This document shows, in pieces, positions 17,605-26,172 of a DNA stretch of 64,000 bases. Positions within the stretch are counted from its first letter, which is position 1. Every line of letters starts with the position of its first letter. Source of the DNA: Paraburkholderia unamae (GTDB lineage Bacteria; Pseudomonadota; Gammaproteobacteria; Burkholderiales; Burkholderiaceae); NCBI RefSeq assembly GCF_003268775.1, contig NZ_QLSU01000017.1, positions 62,001 through 126,000 of the forward strand. The letters are read 5' to 3'. Made by a program: the position numbers and the translations under genes. The notes beneath the pieces were generated by a model. It was not told the origin of the DNA. It was given only the letters and a program-made list of their open reading frames with translations, and did not search any database.

Positions 17605-17629
17605 CGGCCGGCGCACTGTGCGCCGGCCG
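17605..17629 (+). terminator. perfect hairpin between yebC and purD
   Basis: Eleven uninterrupted G/C-rich pairs (17605-17615 with 17619-17629) close a 3-base loop, 55 bases after the yebC stop and 36 bases before purD. The downstream bases have few T's, so it may act as a partial terminator or protect mRNA ends. Confidence 0.5.
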
Positions 17630-17664
17630 CAACTGTTTCTGGTCTTGGTCTTTCGGGGATTCTC

Positions 17665-18939
17665 ATGAAGTTACTCGTCGTCGGTTCTGGCGGCCGCGAA
17701 CATGCGCTGGCGTGGAAGCTCGCGCAGGCGCCGCGCGTGCAGCTCGTCTACGTCGCACCCGGTAACGGCGGCACCGCGCAGGACGAGCGGCTCGCCAACG
17801 TCGACATCACGGACATCCACGAGCTCGCCGACTTCGCCGAGCGCGAAGGCGTCGCCCTCACCGTGGTCGGCCCGGAAGCGCCGCTCGCGGCGGGCATCGT
17901 CAACGTGTTCCGCCAGCGCGGCCTGAAGGTGTTCGGCCCGTCGAAGGAAGCCGCGCAGCTCGAAAGCTCGAAGGACTTCGCCAAGGCGTTCATGAAGCGC
18001 CACAACATCCCGACCGCGGCCTACGAGACCTTCTCGGACGCCGCGGCCGCGCACGCCTACGTCGACAAGAACGGCGCGCCGATCGTGATCAAGGCCGACG
18101 GCCTCGCTGCCGGCAAGGGCGTGGTCGTGGCGATGACGCTGGAAGAAGCGCACCAGGCCATCGACATGATGCTCGCCGACAACAAGCTCGGCGACGCCGG
18201 CGCGCGCGTGGTGATCGAGGAATTCCTCGCGGGCGAGGAAGCGAGCTTCATCGTCATGGTGGACGGCAAGCACGTGCTCGCGCTCGCATCGAGCCAGGAC
18301 CACAAGCGTCTGCAAGACGGCGATCAGGGCCCGAACACGGGCGGCATGGGCGCCTACTCGCCCGCGCCCATCGTCACGCCGCAGCTGCACGCGCGCGTGA
18401 TGCGCGAAATCATCCTGCCGACCGTGGCGGGCATGGAAAAGGAAGGCATCCGCTACACGGGCTTCCTCTACGCCGGCCTGATGATCGACGCGCAAGGCAC
18501 CCCGAAGACGCTCGAATTCAACTGCCGCATGGGCGACCCGGAAACGCAGCCGATCATGGCGCGCCTGAAGGGCGACTTCTCGAAGGTCGTGGAGCACGCC
18601 ATTGCCGGCACGCTCAACCAGGTCGAGCTGGAATGGGACCGCCGCACGGCGCTCGGCGTCGTGCTCGCCGCGCACAACTATCCGGACACGCCGCGCAAGG
18701 GCGACCGCATCAGCGACATCCCCGCCGAAACCGCCGATTCGGTCACGTTCCATGCGGGCACGCAGATCGTCGACGGCAAGCTCGTGACCTCGGGCGGCCG
18801 CGTGCTGTGCGTGGTCGGTCTCGCCGATTCGGTGCGCAGCGCGCAAAACGTGGCGTACGAAACCGTGAACCGCATCTCGTTCGACGGCATGCAGTATCGC
18901 AACGACATCGGCTATCGCGCCGCGGGCCGCAAGCAGTAA
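17665..18939 (+). CDS. purD: phosphoribosylamine-glycine ligase (GARS)
   Basis: A 424-residue ATP-grasp ligase performing the second step of purine synthesis: phosphoribosylamine + glycine + ATP gives GAR. It has MKLLVVGSGGREHALAWKL, the PEAPLAAGIVNVFR region, ATP-grasp strands IVIKADGLAAGKGVVVA, QDHKRLQDGDQGPNTGGMGA and NCRMGDPETQ. Length matches the family (429 in E. coli). The ATG at 17665 begins the conserved sequence; the upstream in-frame part overlaps the preceding hairpin. Confidence 0.97.
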   Translation: MKLLVVGSGGREHALAWKLAQAPRVQLVYVAPGNGGTAQDERLANVDITDIHELADFAEREGVALTVVGPEAPLAAGIVNVFRQRGLKVFGPSKEAAQLESSKDFAKAFMKRHNIPTAAYETFSDAAAAHAYVDKNGAPIVIKADGLAAGKGVVVAMTLEEAHQAIDMMLADNKLGDAGARVVIEEFLAGEEASFIVMVDGKHVLALASSQDHKRLQDGDQGPNTGGMGAYSPAPIVTPQLHARVMREIILPTVAGMEKEGIRYTGFLYAGLMIDAQGTPKTLEFNCRMGDPETQPIMARLKGDFSKVVEHAIAGTLNQVELEWDRRTALGVVLAAHNYPDTPRKGDRISDIPAETADSVTFHAGTQIVDGKLVTSGGRVLCVVGLADSVRSAQNVAYETVNRISFDGMQYRNDIGYRAAGRKQ

Positions 18940-19240
18940 TCGCCAAGTAACCGGCGGGGCGCGCCAGCGCTGTCCCGCCGCGCACTGTGGCCGCCGCGCA
19001 ACGGCGCACACCGGGCGCGGCGTGCTATGGCGCTTAAGCGCCTCGCCGTCAAAGCGGACCACACCGCCACGAGCACATCGGACGCGTGTTCCGCGTGCCG
19101 CCTTTGCGCCTGCGGCCCAGCCGCCGTCTGCGCCGGGCGCCGCGCCAATCGGCGCTACACTGCCGCTGTCGGGCCGCCCCCGTCAGCCTTTTTGAATAAC
19201 CCGATTCCGGCGCCGGCGCGCCGCCGTCCCCATTTCATCG
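18940..19240 (+). other. 301-base spacer purD-hemF
   Basis: No gene seen. It contains a perfect 14-bp palindrome, GGCGCTTAAGCGCC (19029-19042), and a TACACT at 19156-19161 that could be the -10 of the hemF operon, though no matching -35 is visible. Confidence 0.35.
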
Positions 19241-20176
19241 ATGACCGATACCCCTAGCAGCGCCTCCCCGGACAGCGCCACCGTGCGCGCCTGGCTGGCC
19301 AACTTGCAGACGCAGATCGCCGACGCGCTCGGCGCCTTCGACGGCACGCCGCTCGCCACCGACAACTGGCAACGCGCGCCGGGCGAAAAGCTGCGCGGCG
19401 GCGGCTGCACGCGCATCATCGAAGGGGGACAGTTCTTCGAGCGCGGCGGTATCGGCTTTTCCGACGTTGCCGGCGACGCCCTGCCGCCCTCGGCCACGGC
19501 CGCGCGCCCCGAACTGAACGGCCGCGGTTTCGAGGCGATGGGCGTTTCGCTCGTGCTGCATCCGCGCAATCCGTACTGCCCGACCGTGCACATGAACGTG
19601 CGCATGCTGCTCGCCACGAGGCCGGGCGAAGCGCCCGTGTTCTGGTTCGGCGGCGGCATGGACCTCACGCCGTACTACGGCTTCGAGGAAGACGCGCAGC
19701 ATTTCCACCGGGTGTGCCGCGACGCGCTCGCGCCCTATGGCGCGGACCTCTACCCGCGCTTCAAGCGCTGGTGCGACGAGTACTTCTTCCTGAAGCACCG
19801 CAACGAGGCGCGCGGCGTGGGCGGCATCTTCTTCGACGATTACGCCGAAGGCGGCTTCGACCAGGCGTTCGCCATGCTCAAGAGCGTGGGCGACGGCTTC
19901 CTGAAGGCGTATCTGCCGATCATCGAACAGCGCCGCGCAACGCCCTACGGCGAAGCCGAGCGCGAATTCCAGGCGTACCGGCGCGGCCGCTATGTCGAAT
20001 TCAACCTGGTCTGGGACCGCGGCACGCATTTCGGGCTGCAAAGCGGCGGGCGCACGGAATCGATCCTCATGTCGATGCCGCCGGGCGCGACCTGGCGCTA
20101 CGACTGGCAGCCGCAGCCGGGCACGCCGGAAGCGCGCCTTTATACCGACTTCCTGCCGGTACGCGACTGGGTTTGA
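19241..20176 (+). CDS. hemF: oxygen-dependent coproporphyrinogen III oxidase
   Basis: A 311-residue enzyme that converts coproporphyrinogen III to protoporphyrinogen IX with O2, in haem synthesis. Conserved stretches are FERGGIGFSDV, the active-site NPYCPTVHMNVRML, FWFGGGMDLTPYYGFEED, KRWCDEYFFLKHRNEARGVGG and GRYVEFNLVWDRGTHFGL. Length equals the family norm. It is first gene of a tight six-gene plus-strand cluster reaching to rng. Confidence 0.97.
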   Translation: MTDTPSSASPDSATVRAWLANLQTQIADALGAFDGTPLATDNWQRAPGEKLRGGGCTRIIEGGQFFERGGIGFSDVAGDALPPSATAARPELNGRGFEAMGVSLVLHPRNPYCPTVHMNVRMLLATRPGEAPVFWFGGGMDLTPYYGFEEDAQHFHRVCRDALAPYGADLYPRFKRWCDEYFFLKHRNEARGVGGIFFDDYAEGGFDQAFAMLKSVGDGFLKAYLPIIEQRRATPYGEAEREFQAYRRGRYVEFNLVWDRGTHFGLQSGGRTESILMSMPPGATWRYDWQPQPGTPEARLYTDFLPVRDWV

Positions 20177-20178
20177 CC

Positions 20179-20895
20179 GTGACACAAGCCTTCACCGCTC
20201 CCCCTGACGCACTCGCACGGCGCGTCGGGCTGCTCGGCGGCACATTCGATCCGATCCACGAGGGCCACCTCGCGCTCGCGCGCCATTTCGCGCGCGCGCT
20301 GGACCTGAACGAGCTGATCCTGCTGCCCGCCGGCCAGCCGTGGCAAAAGCCCGGCGTCACGGCGGCGCCACATCGGCTCGCCATGACGCGCGCCGCCGCC
20401 GCCTCGCTTGCGCTGCCGGGCGTGACGGTGAGCGTCGACGCCGACGAAATCGAGCACGACGGCCCGACTTACACGGTCGACACCCTGCGCCGCTGGCGCG
20501 CAAAGAGCGAAAGCAACGCGCAAGCGGCGCTGACGTTGCTAATGGGCGCCGATCAACTGCTGCACCTCGATTCGTGGCACGCATGGCGCGAGCTTTTCGC
20601 GCTCGCGCATCTGGGCGTGGCGAGCCGGCCGGGCTTCGACTTCGGGACGCTGCCGCCAGCGGTCGCTCAGGAAGTCGCTGCGCGCCGCGCGAGCCCCGCC
20701 GCCCTTGCGGCAACGCCGCACGGCCGCCTGATCGTCGACGAAACGCTCGCACTCGACGTTTCGGCGACCGAAATCCGGCGCGACCTGCCGGCCTGCGTGG
20801 CGAGCGGGCAACGTCGCGGCACCGCCGCCGACAAGCTTCCCGCAGCCGTGTGGGACTATATCCTTCAACATCATCTCTATTCGCAACACGGGTAA
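20179..20895 (+). CDS. nadD: nicotinate-nucleotide adenylyltransferase
   Basis: Transfers AMP from ATP to nicotinate mononucleotide in NAD synthesis. It shows the nucleotidyltransferase signature GGTFDPIHEGHLALA, the HxGH-type motif being IHEGH, and the C-terminal signature DVSATEIRRDL. The start is non-ATG: GTG at 20179, two bases after the hemF stop, giving 238 residues, or TTG at 20173 overlapping that stop. There is no ATG before the conserved region, so coupling to hemF translation is likely. Confidence 0.93.
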   Translation: MTQAFTAPPDALARRVGLLGGTFDPIHEGHLALARHFARALDLNELILLPAGQPWQKPGVTAAPHRLAMTRAAAASLALPGVTVSVDADEIEHDGPTYTVDTLRRWRAKSESNAQAALTLLMGADQLLHLDSWHAWRELFALAHLGVASRPGFDFGTLPPAVAQEVAARRASPAALAATPHGRLIVDETLALDVSATEIRRDLPACVASGQRRGTAADKLPAAVWDYILQHHLYSQHG

Positions 20896-20897
20896 CT

Positions 20898-21365
20898 ATG
20901 GACATCCGCAAACTTCAACGCGCCATCGTCGACGGTCTGGAAGACGTCAAGGCACAGGACATTCGCGTCTTCAACACGAGCCATCTGACCGAGCTGTTCG
21001 ACCGCGTGGTCGTCGCGAGCGGCACCTCGAACCGCCAGACCAAGGCGCTCGCCAACAGCGTGCGCGAGAAGGTCAAGGAAGCCGGCGGCGACATCGTCAG
21101 CACGGAAGGCGAGGACATCGGCGAATGGGTGCTCGTGGATTGCGGCGACGCAGTCGTCCACATCCTTCAGCCCGCGCTGCGCCAGTACTACAACCTCGAA
21201 GAAATCTGGGGCGACAAGCCGGTGCGCCTGAAGCTTGCCAACAACACGGGCTTCGCGGGCGCGCGCCCGAGCGAGCCGATGGACGACGAGGACGAAGACG
21301 GGGAAGTCGCGCCGGCCGTGAAAAAGCCCGCACGCAAGACCGCTGCGCGTAAAACCGCGAAGTAA
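20898..21365 (+). CDS. rsfS: ribosome silencing factor RsfS
   Basis: A 155-residue Iojap-family protein that binds ribosomal protein uL14 and blocks subunit joining in starvation. The core (residues about 5-110) has DVKAQDIRVFNTSHLTELFD, the VVASGTSNRQ motif, EGEDIGEWVLVDCGDAVVHI and the LEEIWGD end. A 40-residue acidic then Lys/Ala-rich tail (MDDEDEDGE, ARKTAARKTAK) follows, longer than in E. coli (105 residues). It starts 2 bases after nadD. Confidence 0.95.
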   Translation: MDIRKLQRAIVDGLEDVKAQDIRVFNTSHLTELFDRVVVASGTSNRQTKALANSVREKVKEAGGDIVSTEGEDIGEWVLVDCGDAVVHILQPALRQYYNLEEIWGDKPVRLKLANNTGFAGARPSEPMDDEDEDGEVAPAVKKPARKTAARKTAK

Positions 21366-21401
21366 GCGCGGCACGCTCGCCAACCGCATTCGTTTAGCAC
21401 G

Positions 21402-21872
21402 ATGAAACTGCATATCGTCGCCGTCGGCCACAAGATGCCGGACTGGATCGCCGAGGGCTTCGAGGAATATACGAAGCGCATGCCGCCGGAGCTGCGCATC
21501 GAGCTGCGCGAGGTGAAGCCCGAGCAGCGCTCGTCGGGCCGCTCCGCCGAGAGCGTGATGGCCGCCGAGCGCACGCGCATCGAGGCCGCGCTGCCGAAGA
21601 ACGCGCGCATCGTCGCGCTCGACGAACGCGGCAAGGACTGGACCACGATGCAGCTCGCCAAGGCACTGCCGCTCTGGCAGCAGGACGGGCGCGACGTGGC
21701 GTTCCTGATCGGCGGCGCCGACGGGCTCGACCCCGAGCTCAAGGCGCGCGCCGATACGCTCCTGCGCCTGTCCTCCCTCACGCTGCCGCATGCGATGGTG
21801 CGCGTGCTGCTCGCCGAGCAGCTTTACCGCGCGTGGACCATCACGCAGAATCACCCCTATCATCGCGTGTGA
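21402..21872 (+). CDS. rlmH: 23S rRNA (pseudouridine1915-N3)-methyltransferase RlmH
   Basis: A 156-residue SPOUT methyltransferase that methylates pseudouridine 1915 in helix 69 of 23S rRNA using S-adenosylmethionine. It has MKLHIVAVGHKMPDWI at the start, LDERGKDWTTMQLA, the knot-loop FLIGGADGLDPEL and the conserved end EQLYRAWTITQNHPYHR. Length matches E. coli (155). It follows rsfS as in many proteobacteria. Confidence 0.97.
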   Translation: MKLHIVAVGHKMPDWIAEGFEEYTKRMPPELRIELREVKPEQRSSGRSAESVMAAERTRIEAALPKNARIVALDERGKDWTTMQLAKALPLWQQDGRDVAFLIGGADGLDPELKARADTLLRLSSLTLPHAMVRVLLAEQLYRAWTITQNHPYHRV

Positions 21873-22020
21873 GGCGTGCATAAAGCGCGCCAGAGCTTCG
21901 CCCGAGCCCGCCCGTGCCCGCTCAAGCCAGCCGCAGCCCGCTTGAGCCGGTTTCGGCGCGCTCTCGCCTCGCGCGAGGCGCGCACGTCAACCCGAAGTCC
22001 GTAACGTCCAAGACGCTCCG

Positions 22021-22644
22021 ATGCCCACCAACGCGCCCTATCCGTTCGTCTATCTCGCCTCGCAAAGCCCGCGGCGCCAGGAGCTGCTCCAGCAGCTCGG
22101 CGTGCGCTTCGAACTGCTGCTGCCGCGTCCCGACGAAGACGCCGAAGCGCTCGAAGCCGTGCTGCCCGGCGAGCAAGCCGCCGTCTACGTCGAGCGCGTG
22201 TGCGCCGCCAAGGCCGACGCCGCCCGCGCGCGCCTCGTCGCCGGCGCGCACCCGCATGCGCCGATTCTCACGGCCGACACCACGGTTTCCATCGACGGCC
22301 ATATCCTCGGCAAGCCGCACGACGCGGCCGATGCCTATGCGATGCTCGAACGGCTCATGGGCCGCGAGCACGAAGTGCTGACCGCTGTCGCCGTGGTGAA
22401 CGCCGAAGGCGTGTGCCTGCCCGTTGCGGTCTCGCGCTCGCACGTGCGCTTCGCACCCGCGCTGCCCGCCGCGATCGCGCGGTACGTGGCGAGCGGCGAG
22501 CCGTTCGGCAAGGCCGGCGCGTACGGCATCCAGGGCCGCGCTGCGGAATTCGTCGAGCGAATCGACGGGTCCTATTCGGGTATCATGGGTTTGCCACTAT
22601 TCGAAACGGCCGCCCTCCTGCGCGCCGCGGGCATCGACTTCTAG
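22021..22644 (+). CDS. maf: Maf family nucleotide pyrophosphatase (dTTP/UTP type)
   Basis: A 207-residue Maf protein that hydrolyses non-canonical or pyrimidine nucleoside triphosphates as house cleaning. It has SQSPRRQELLQQLG, the metal-site DTTVSIDGHILGKP, ERLMGREHEVLTAVAV and AGAYGIQGRAAEFVERIDGSY, resembling the YhdE branch. It lies 8 bases before rng, an order conserved in many proteobacteria. Confidence 0.93.
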   Translation: MPTNAPYPFVYLASQSPRRQELLQQLGVRFELLLPRPDEDAEALEAVLPGEQAAVYVERVCAAKADAARARLVAGAHPHAPILTADTTVSIDGHILGKPHDAADAYAMLERLMGREHEVLTAVAVVNAEGVCLPVAVSRSHVRFAPALPAAIARYVASGEPFGKAGAYGIQGRAAEFVERIDGSYSGIMGLPLFETAALLRAAGIDF

Positions 22645-22652
22645 AACAAATC

Positions 22653-24122
22653 ATGAACGAAGAAATCCTGATCAACGTCACGCCCCAGGAGACGCGCGTC
22701 GCATTGGTCCAGCAAGGCGCAGTACAGGAGCTTCACGTCGAGCGCACGCTGTCACGCGGGCGCGTCGGCAACGTCTATCTCGGCAAGGTCGTGCGCGTGT
22801 TGCCGGGCATGCAGTCCGCGTTCATCGACATCGGACTGGAACGCGCCGCGTTCCTCCATGTGGCCGATATCTGGCACCCGCGCATTGCCGGCGAAGCGCA
22901 CACGAGCGCGCATCATCAACCGATCGAAAAGACCGTGTTCGAAGGGCAAACGCTCATGGTGCAGGTCGTGAAAGACCCGATCGGCACGAAGGGCGCGCGG
23001 CTTTCCACGCAGGTGAGCATCGCGGGGCGCACGCTGGTCTATTTGCCGCAGGAACCGCACATCGGCATTTCGCAGAAGATCGAGAGCGAGGCCGAGCGCG
23101 AAGCGGTGCGCGCGCGCCTCACGGCCGTGCTGCCCGCCGATGAAAAAGGCGGCTATATCGTGCGCACGATCGCCGAGGACGCCACGAGCGAAGAACTCGC
23201 CGCCGACGTCGCGTATCTGCGCAAGACGTGGGCGACCATCATTGCGCAGGCGCAGCGGCTGCCCGCCACGAGCCTGCTTTATCAGGATCTGAATCTCGCG
23301 CAGCGCGTGCTGCGCGACTTCGTGAACGACGAGACCTCGCGCATTCAGGTCGATTCGCGCGAAACGTTCCAGAAGCTCACCGAGTTCGCCGGCGAATTCA
23401 CACCCGCCGTGTTGCCGAAGCTGCATCACTACACGGGCGAGCGGCCCCTCTTCGACCTCTACAACATCGAGGCCGAGATCCAGCGCGCGCTCTCGCGGCG
23501 CGTGGACCTCAAGTCGGGCGGCTACCTCGTGATCGACCAGACCGAGGCGATGACGACCATCGACGTGAACACGGGCGGCTATGTGGGCGCACGCAACTTC
23601 GACGACACGATCTTCAAGACGAATCTCGAAGCGGCGCACACGATCGCGCGGCAATTGCGTCTGCGTAATCTGGGCGGCGTGATCATCATCGACTTCATCG
23701 ACATGGAGAACGTCGAGCATCGCGACCAGGTGCTGGGTGAGCTGAAGAAGGCGCTTTCGCGCGATCGCACGCGCGTGACCGTGAACGGCTTCTCGCAGCT
23801 GGGGCTCGTGGAGATGACGCGCAAGCGCACGCGTGAATCGCTCGCGCATGTGCTGTGCGAGCCGTGCCCGATTTGCCTCGGCAAGGGGCAGGTGAAGACC
23901 GCGCGCACGGTTTGCTACGACGTGCTGCGCGAGATCCTGCGCGAGTCGCGCCAGTTCAATCCGCGCGAGTTTCGCGTGGTGGCTTCGCAGCAGGTCATCG
24001 ATCTCTTTCTCGAAGAAGAGTCGCAGCATCTCGCCATGCTGATCGACTTCATCGGCAAGCCGGTGTCGTTGCAGGTGGAGTCGAATCTGAGTCAGGAGCA
24101 GTACGACATCGTTTTGATGTAA
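22653..24122 (+). CDS. rng: ribonuclease G
   Basis: A 489-residue endoribonuclease of the RNase E/G family, the same length as E. coli RNase G. It matures the 5' end of 16S rRNA and cleaves some mRNAs. It has MNEEILINVTPQETRVAL, an S1 domain at about 35-130, the catalytic region TTIDVNTGGYVGARN and IIIDFIDMENVEHRDQVL, and the zinc-link cysteines CEPCPICLGKG. The start at 22653 follows maf by 8 bases; the open frame beginning at 22200 is a shadow through maf. Confidence 0.97.
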   Translation: MNEEILINVTPQETRVALVQQGAVQELHVERTLSRGRVGNVYLGKVVRVLPGMQSAFIDIGLERAAFLHVADIWHPRIAGEAHTSAHHQPIEKTVFEGQTLMVQVVKDPIGTKGARLSTQVSIAGRTLVYLPQEPHIGISQKIESEAEREAVRARLTAVLPADEKGGYIVRTIAEDATSEELAADVAYLRKTWATIIAQAQRLPATSLLYQDLNLAQRVLRDFVNDETSRIQVDSRETFQKLTEFAGEFTPAVLPKLHHYTGERPLFDLYNIEAEIQRALSRRVDLKSGGYLVIDQTEAMTTIDVNTGGYVGARNFDDTIFKTNLEAAHTIARQLRLRNLGGVIIIDFIDMENVEHRDQVLGELKKALSRDRTRVTVNGFSQLGLVEMTRKRTRESLAHVLCEPCPICLGKGQVKTARTVCYDVLREILRESRQFNPREFRVVASQQVIDLFLEEESQHLAMLIDFIGKPVSLQVESNLSQEQYDIVLM

Positions 24123-24162
24123 GGACCGTGCCGGATCACCCCAGATCATTGACCAATCCGAA

Positions 24163-24185
24163 AGCCCCGCAAGCCGGGGCTTTTC
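24163..24185 (+). terminator. rho-independent terminator after rng
   Basis: Eight perfect pairs (AAGCCCCG with CGGGGCTT), a 5-base loop and a T run, 40 bases after the rng stop. It closes the hemF-rng cluster and marks the left border of the accessory region. Confidence 0.9.
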
Positions 24186-24277
24186 GAAAAACCGGAGGAC
24201 CCTTGCTCCCGGAATCAAGTGCCCCCGGAGGAGAGGGTTCGGCACGTCAGAAACACCGGGGCAGACCATGCTGATTC

Positions 24278-24403
24278 TCACGCTTCCGAGTATCGAATGC
24301 CATAGCGGCGGTTGTTCGGATCGTGGCCAGCGCGCGCCTTTCGCGCGTATTTCCAGGCGATACAGCCAAGCTCGCCATTTTGACGCTCCCGCTCAGGGCT
24401 CAT
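24278..24403 (-). CDS. unrecognised 41-residue protein, third gene of toxin cassette
   Basis: A short ORF too small for usual gene finding. It begins MSPERERQNGELGCIAWKYA and ends DPNNRRYGIRYSEA before its stop. Its ATG overlaps the stop codon of the putative immunity gene (ATGA), the same junction as between toxin and immunity gene, so a ribosome finishing one gene can begin the next. It is strongly basic, with Arg/Lys-rich RKARAGHDPNNRRYG. It may be a small accessory protein or the remnant of a displaced toxin end. No family recognised. Confidence 0.5.
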   Translation of the reverse strand: MSPERERQNGELGCIAWKYARKARAGHDPNNRRYGIRYSEA

Positions 24404-24831
24404 ACCTTCAGTGAAAGCGACTCGCAGAGTACGGCCATTTCTGCGCCGCACGATGGCTCCAAAACGAACAGCACGCTATGGCCTGCTGCCAGATCACGGA
24501 CGCAGTCCTCACCGTTCTGCTCACTGATTGCCGCTCCTTTTGAATCGTCCCGACTATTCATCCACTGGAGCCAGGTGCGAACTTCGGCCGGTGAAAACGC
24601 ATAGCGTGGCGAAATCAGGAGCCTCGAAGCGACATTCTGGCCAGCGAAATCAATCAGGCGTAGACGGATTACGCCAGAAAATCGGAGTACCTCGACTTCG
24701 CCACCAACCCGTCGAAAACGAAGCTCAAGAGAGCGCACCTCGGGATCGTGTTCGATTCCGGTCAGCTCTGCGTCGTGAAAGCTGGGAAACTCTGAAAGAT
24801 TTCGAAGATCGGTGCATGTGCCGGTGGCCAT
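24400..24831 (-). CDS. putative immunity protein of the adjacent toxin
   Basis: A 143-residue soluble, mostly acidic protein. Its N-terminal FPSFHDAELTGIEHD followed by a beta-rich SLELRFRRVGGEVEVL strand pair resembles small immunity-type proteins that begin with a HDA(E/R)L-like motif. The start ATG at 24831 has GGAG 5 bases upstream. An earlier ATG at 24852 overlaps the toxin stop as ATGA and would add seven residues, so coupling is likely either way. Being directly 3' of a toxin-like gene is the main argument for an immunity role; the exact family is not certain. Base composition is less G+C-rich than flanking genes. Confidence 0.65.
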   Translation of the reverse strand: MATGTCTDLRNLSEFPSFHDAELTGIEHDPEVRSLELRFRRVGGEVEVLRFSGVIRLRLIDFAGQNVASRLLISPRYAFSPAEVRTWLQWMNSRDDSKGAAISEQNGEDCVRDLAAGHSVLFVLEPSCGAEMAVLCESLSLKV

Positions 24832-24848
24832 ATAAGCTCCAGTAAAAT

Positions 24849-25826
24849 TCATAACGGAGAAAAGGAAACGCCTGGTCCGCGCACTCCGTCGTCCCAATTG
24901 TGGGCGTGAGGGATCCCCTGCCCGTGGTCATGGTCGAAGTCGAAATCTACGACCGGCAGACCATCGTAGCCGTACATCCGCATCTGACCGCTTCCGGGGT
25001 TCGTGTACCACGTACCAGGATCGCCTTCGTTCGGAGTCTTGGCAATATCAAAGGCAACGCCATCCGGTACATCAGGCCGATAGTCGAATGCCTGCGCATC
25101 ACCGAGCAGCATGGAATCGTCGTCCGCGTCGCTCACTAATTCGTCGTCGAGTGCGCCACCGTCATCCGCCGCGGCATTGCCACCGAGCACAGCGCTTGCA
25201 GCAGCCTCCTCCGTCCCCAGCCACTCAAACCCGCCGTCAGTGCCGGAGCTGGAGGCGTTACTCGCCGCTGCGACAGTCCTTGCTTTAATCGGCACGTATG
25301 GCGTGCGATCGATGGTGCGCCCGTAGTCGTCAAGTGGTACGAACTCGCCATTCAGCACCCCGTAGACGATCGGCTTCGGATCCGGCGCGCGCTTCGGCCA
25401 GCTTTGCGGTGCGTAGGACCGGCCCACGCGCCGACTGCCCCGCCATGCCCGGTCAATCGCCGGCATAAGCCGCCCAGCGCGTACCGCGTCGCGAAGAACG
25501 CGCGTCACGCCTTCGCCATCGACTGGCGCTGACAGCCCCGAGATCCCCAGGTGCTCACTGATGAACGCGATATAGGCGCTGAAATCACCGCAGGCGCGCG
25601 CGGCACGCCGGCTGATGCTAACCCGGAAGCGCCGATCGAAGTCACGCTGGTCCTGTTCGATCTGTGCCTCGCGCACTTTGCACGCTTTCAGGCGCTCCTC
25701 ATAAGAGAGCTTCCAGCCGCGATCAACGTCCTCCATCTCACGAGCCGGCACGAGCGAGCATTGCCAATCACTCGTCAGTGGCACAAACAGCGCGTTGTAC
25801 GAGTGCCCCCATTCAGGAAGTGACAT
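24849..25826 (-). CDS. polymorphic-toxin-like protein with HDHGxGxPHxHxWD C-terminus
   Basis: A 325-residue protein with three visible parts. Residues 1-170 are an Arg-rich helical region of no recognised family. Residues about 180-245 are a Ser/Ala/Asp-rich acidic linker. Residues 264-325 are a compact C-terminal module: TPNEGDPGTWYTNPGSGQ, then DFDFDHDHGQGIPHAHNWDD and RGPGV. Such YTNPGSGQ..DxDHDHGxGxPHxHxW modules end many Rhs and other contact-dependent toxins, as I know them; the His/Asp cluster suggests a metal-dependent or nuclease-like activity, which is inference. The start at 25826 has GGAGG just upstream; the frame extends to 26174 without conserved features. No signal peptide, PAAR, Rhs or membrane segment is present, so the delivery route is unclear. 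The gene is coupled to a downstream putative immunity gene. Confidence 0.65.
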   Translation of the reverse strand: MSLPEWGHSYNALFVPLTSDWQCSLVPAREMEDVDRGWKLSYEERLKACKVREAQIEQDQRDFDRRFRVSISRRAARACGDFSAYIAFISEHLGISGLSAPVDGEGVTRVLRDAVRAGRLMPAIDRAWRGSRRVGRSYAPQSWPKRAPDPKPIVYGVLNGEFVPLDDYGRTIDRTPYVPIKARTVAAASNASSSGTDGGFEWLGTEEAAASAVLGGNAAADDGGALDDELVSDADDDSMLLGDAQAFDYRPDVPDGVAFDIAKTPNEGDPGTWYTNPGSGQMRMYGYDGLPVVDFDFDHDHGQGIPHAHNWDDGVRGPGVSFSPL

Positions 25827-26172
25827 GTCCCCTCCGCATCGATCTGAGTTCGGTATACCTAGCACGCCGCAAAGCGGCGGACTTTGCGGCAAGTAAGACT
25901 CCTGTGACTTGATGCGGAACGAATGCAGCCGGTGGGCCTTTCGGGGTATGACTTCCCAGTGCCACGCAAACACACCTGCGAGGAAAGCATTTGACGATCC
26001 ACGAGCCGCCGCGCCCAATTCGGTGACGGAACAAACCATCGACGCGATCCGCGTTCCGTCCACCGCAAAACTGCGAGCCGCGCCTCTCACAAAGGCGGCC
26101 ACGCGGCCTCTTTGCTTTCCGTCAAAATATGGCGTTTCGTGCCATAGCACACGAGATGGCACGATGCGGCAC
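25827..26172 (-). other. upstream region of the toxin cassette
   Basis: 346 bases without a convincing gene. Near the toxin start there is a hairpin with nine perfect pairs, GCCGCAAAG with CTTTGCGGC (25866-25890), and GGTATACC at 25852-25859, whose minus strand offers TATACC as a weak -10. The hairpin could regulate or terminate transcription into the toxin gene. Confidence 0.35.
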
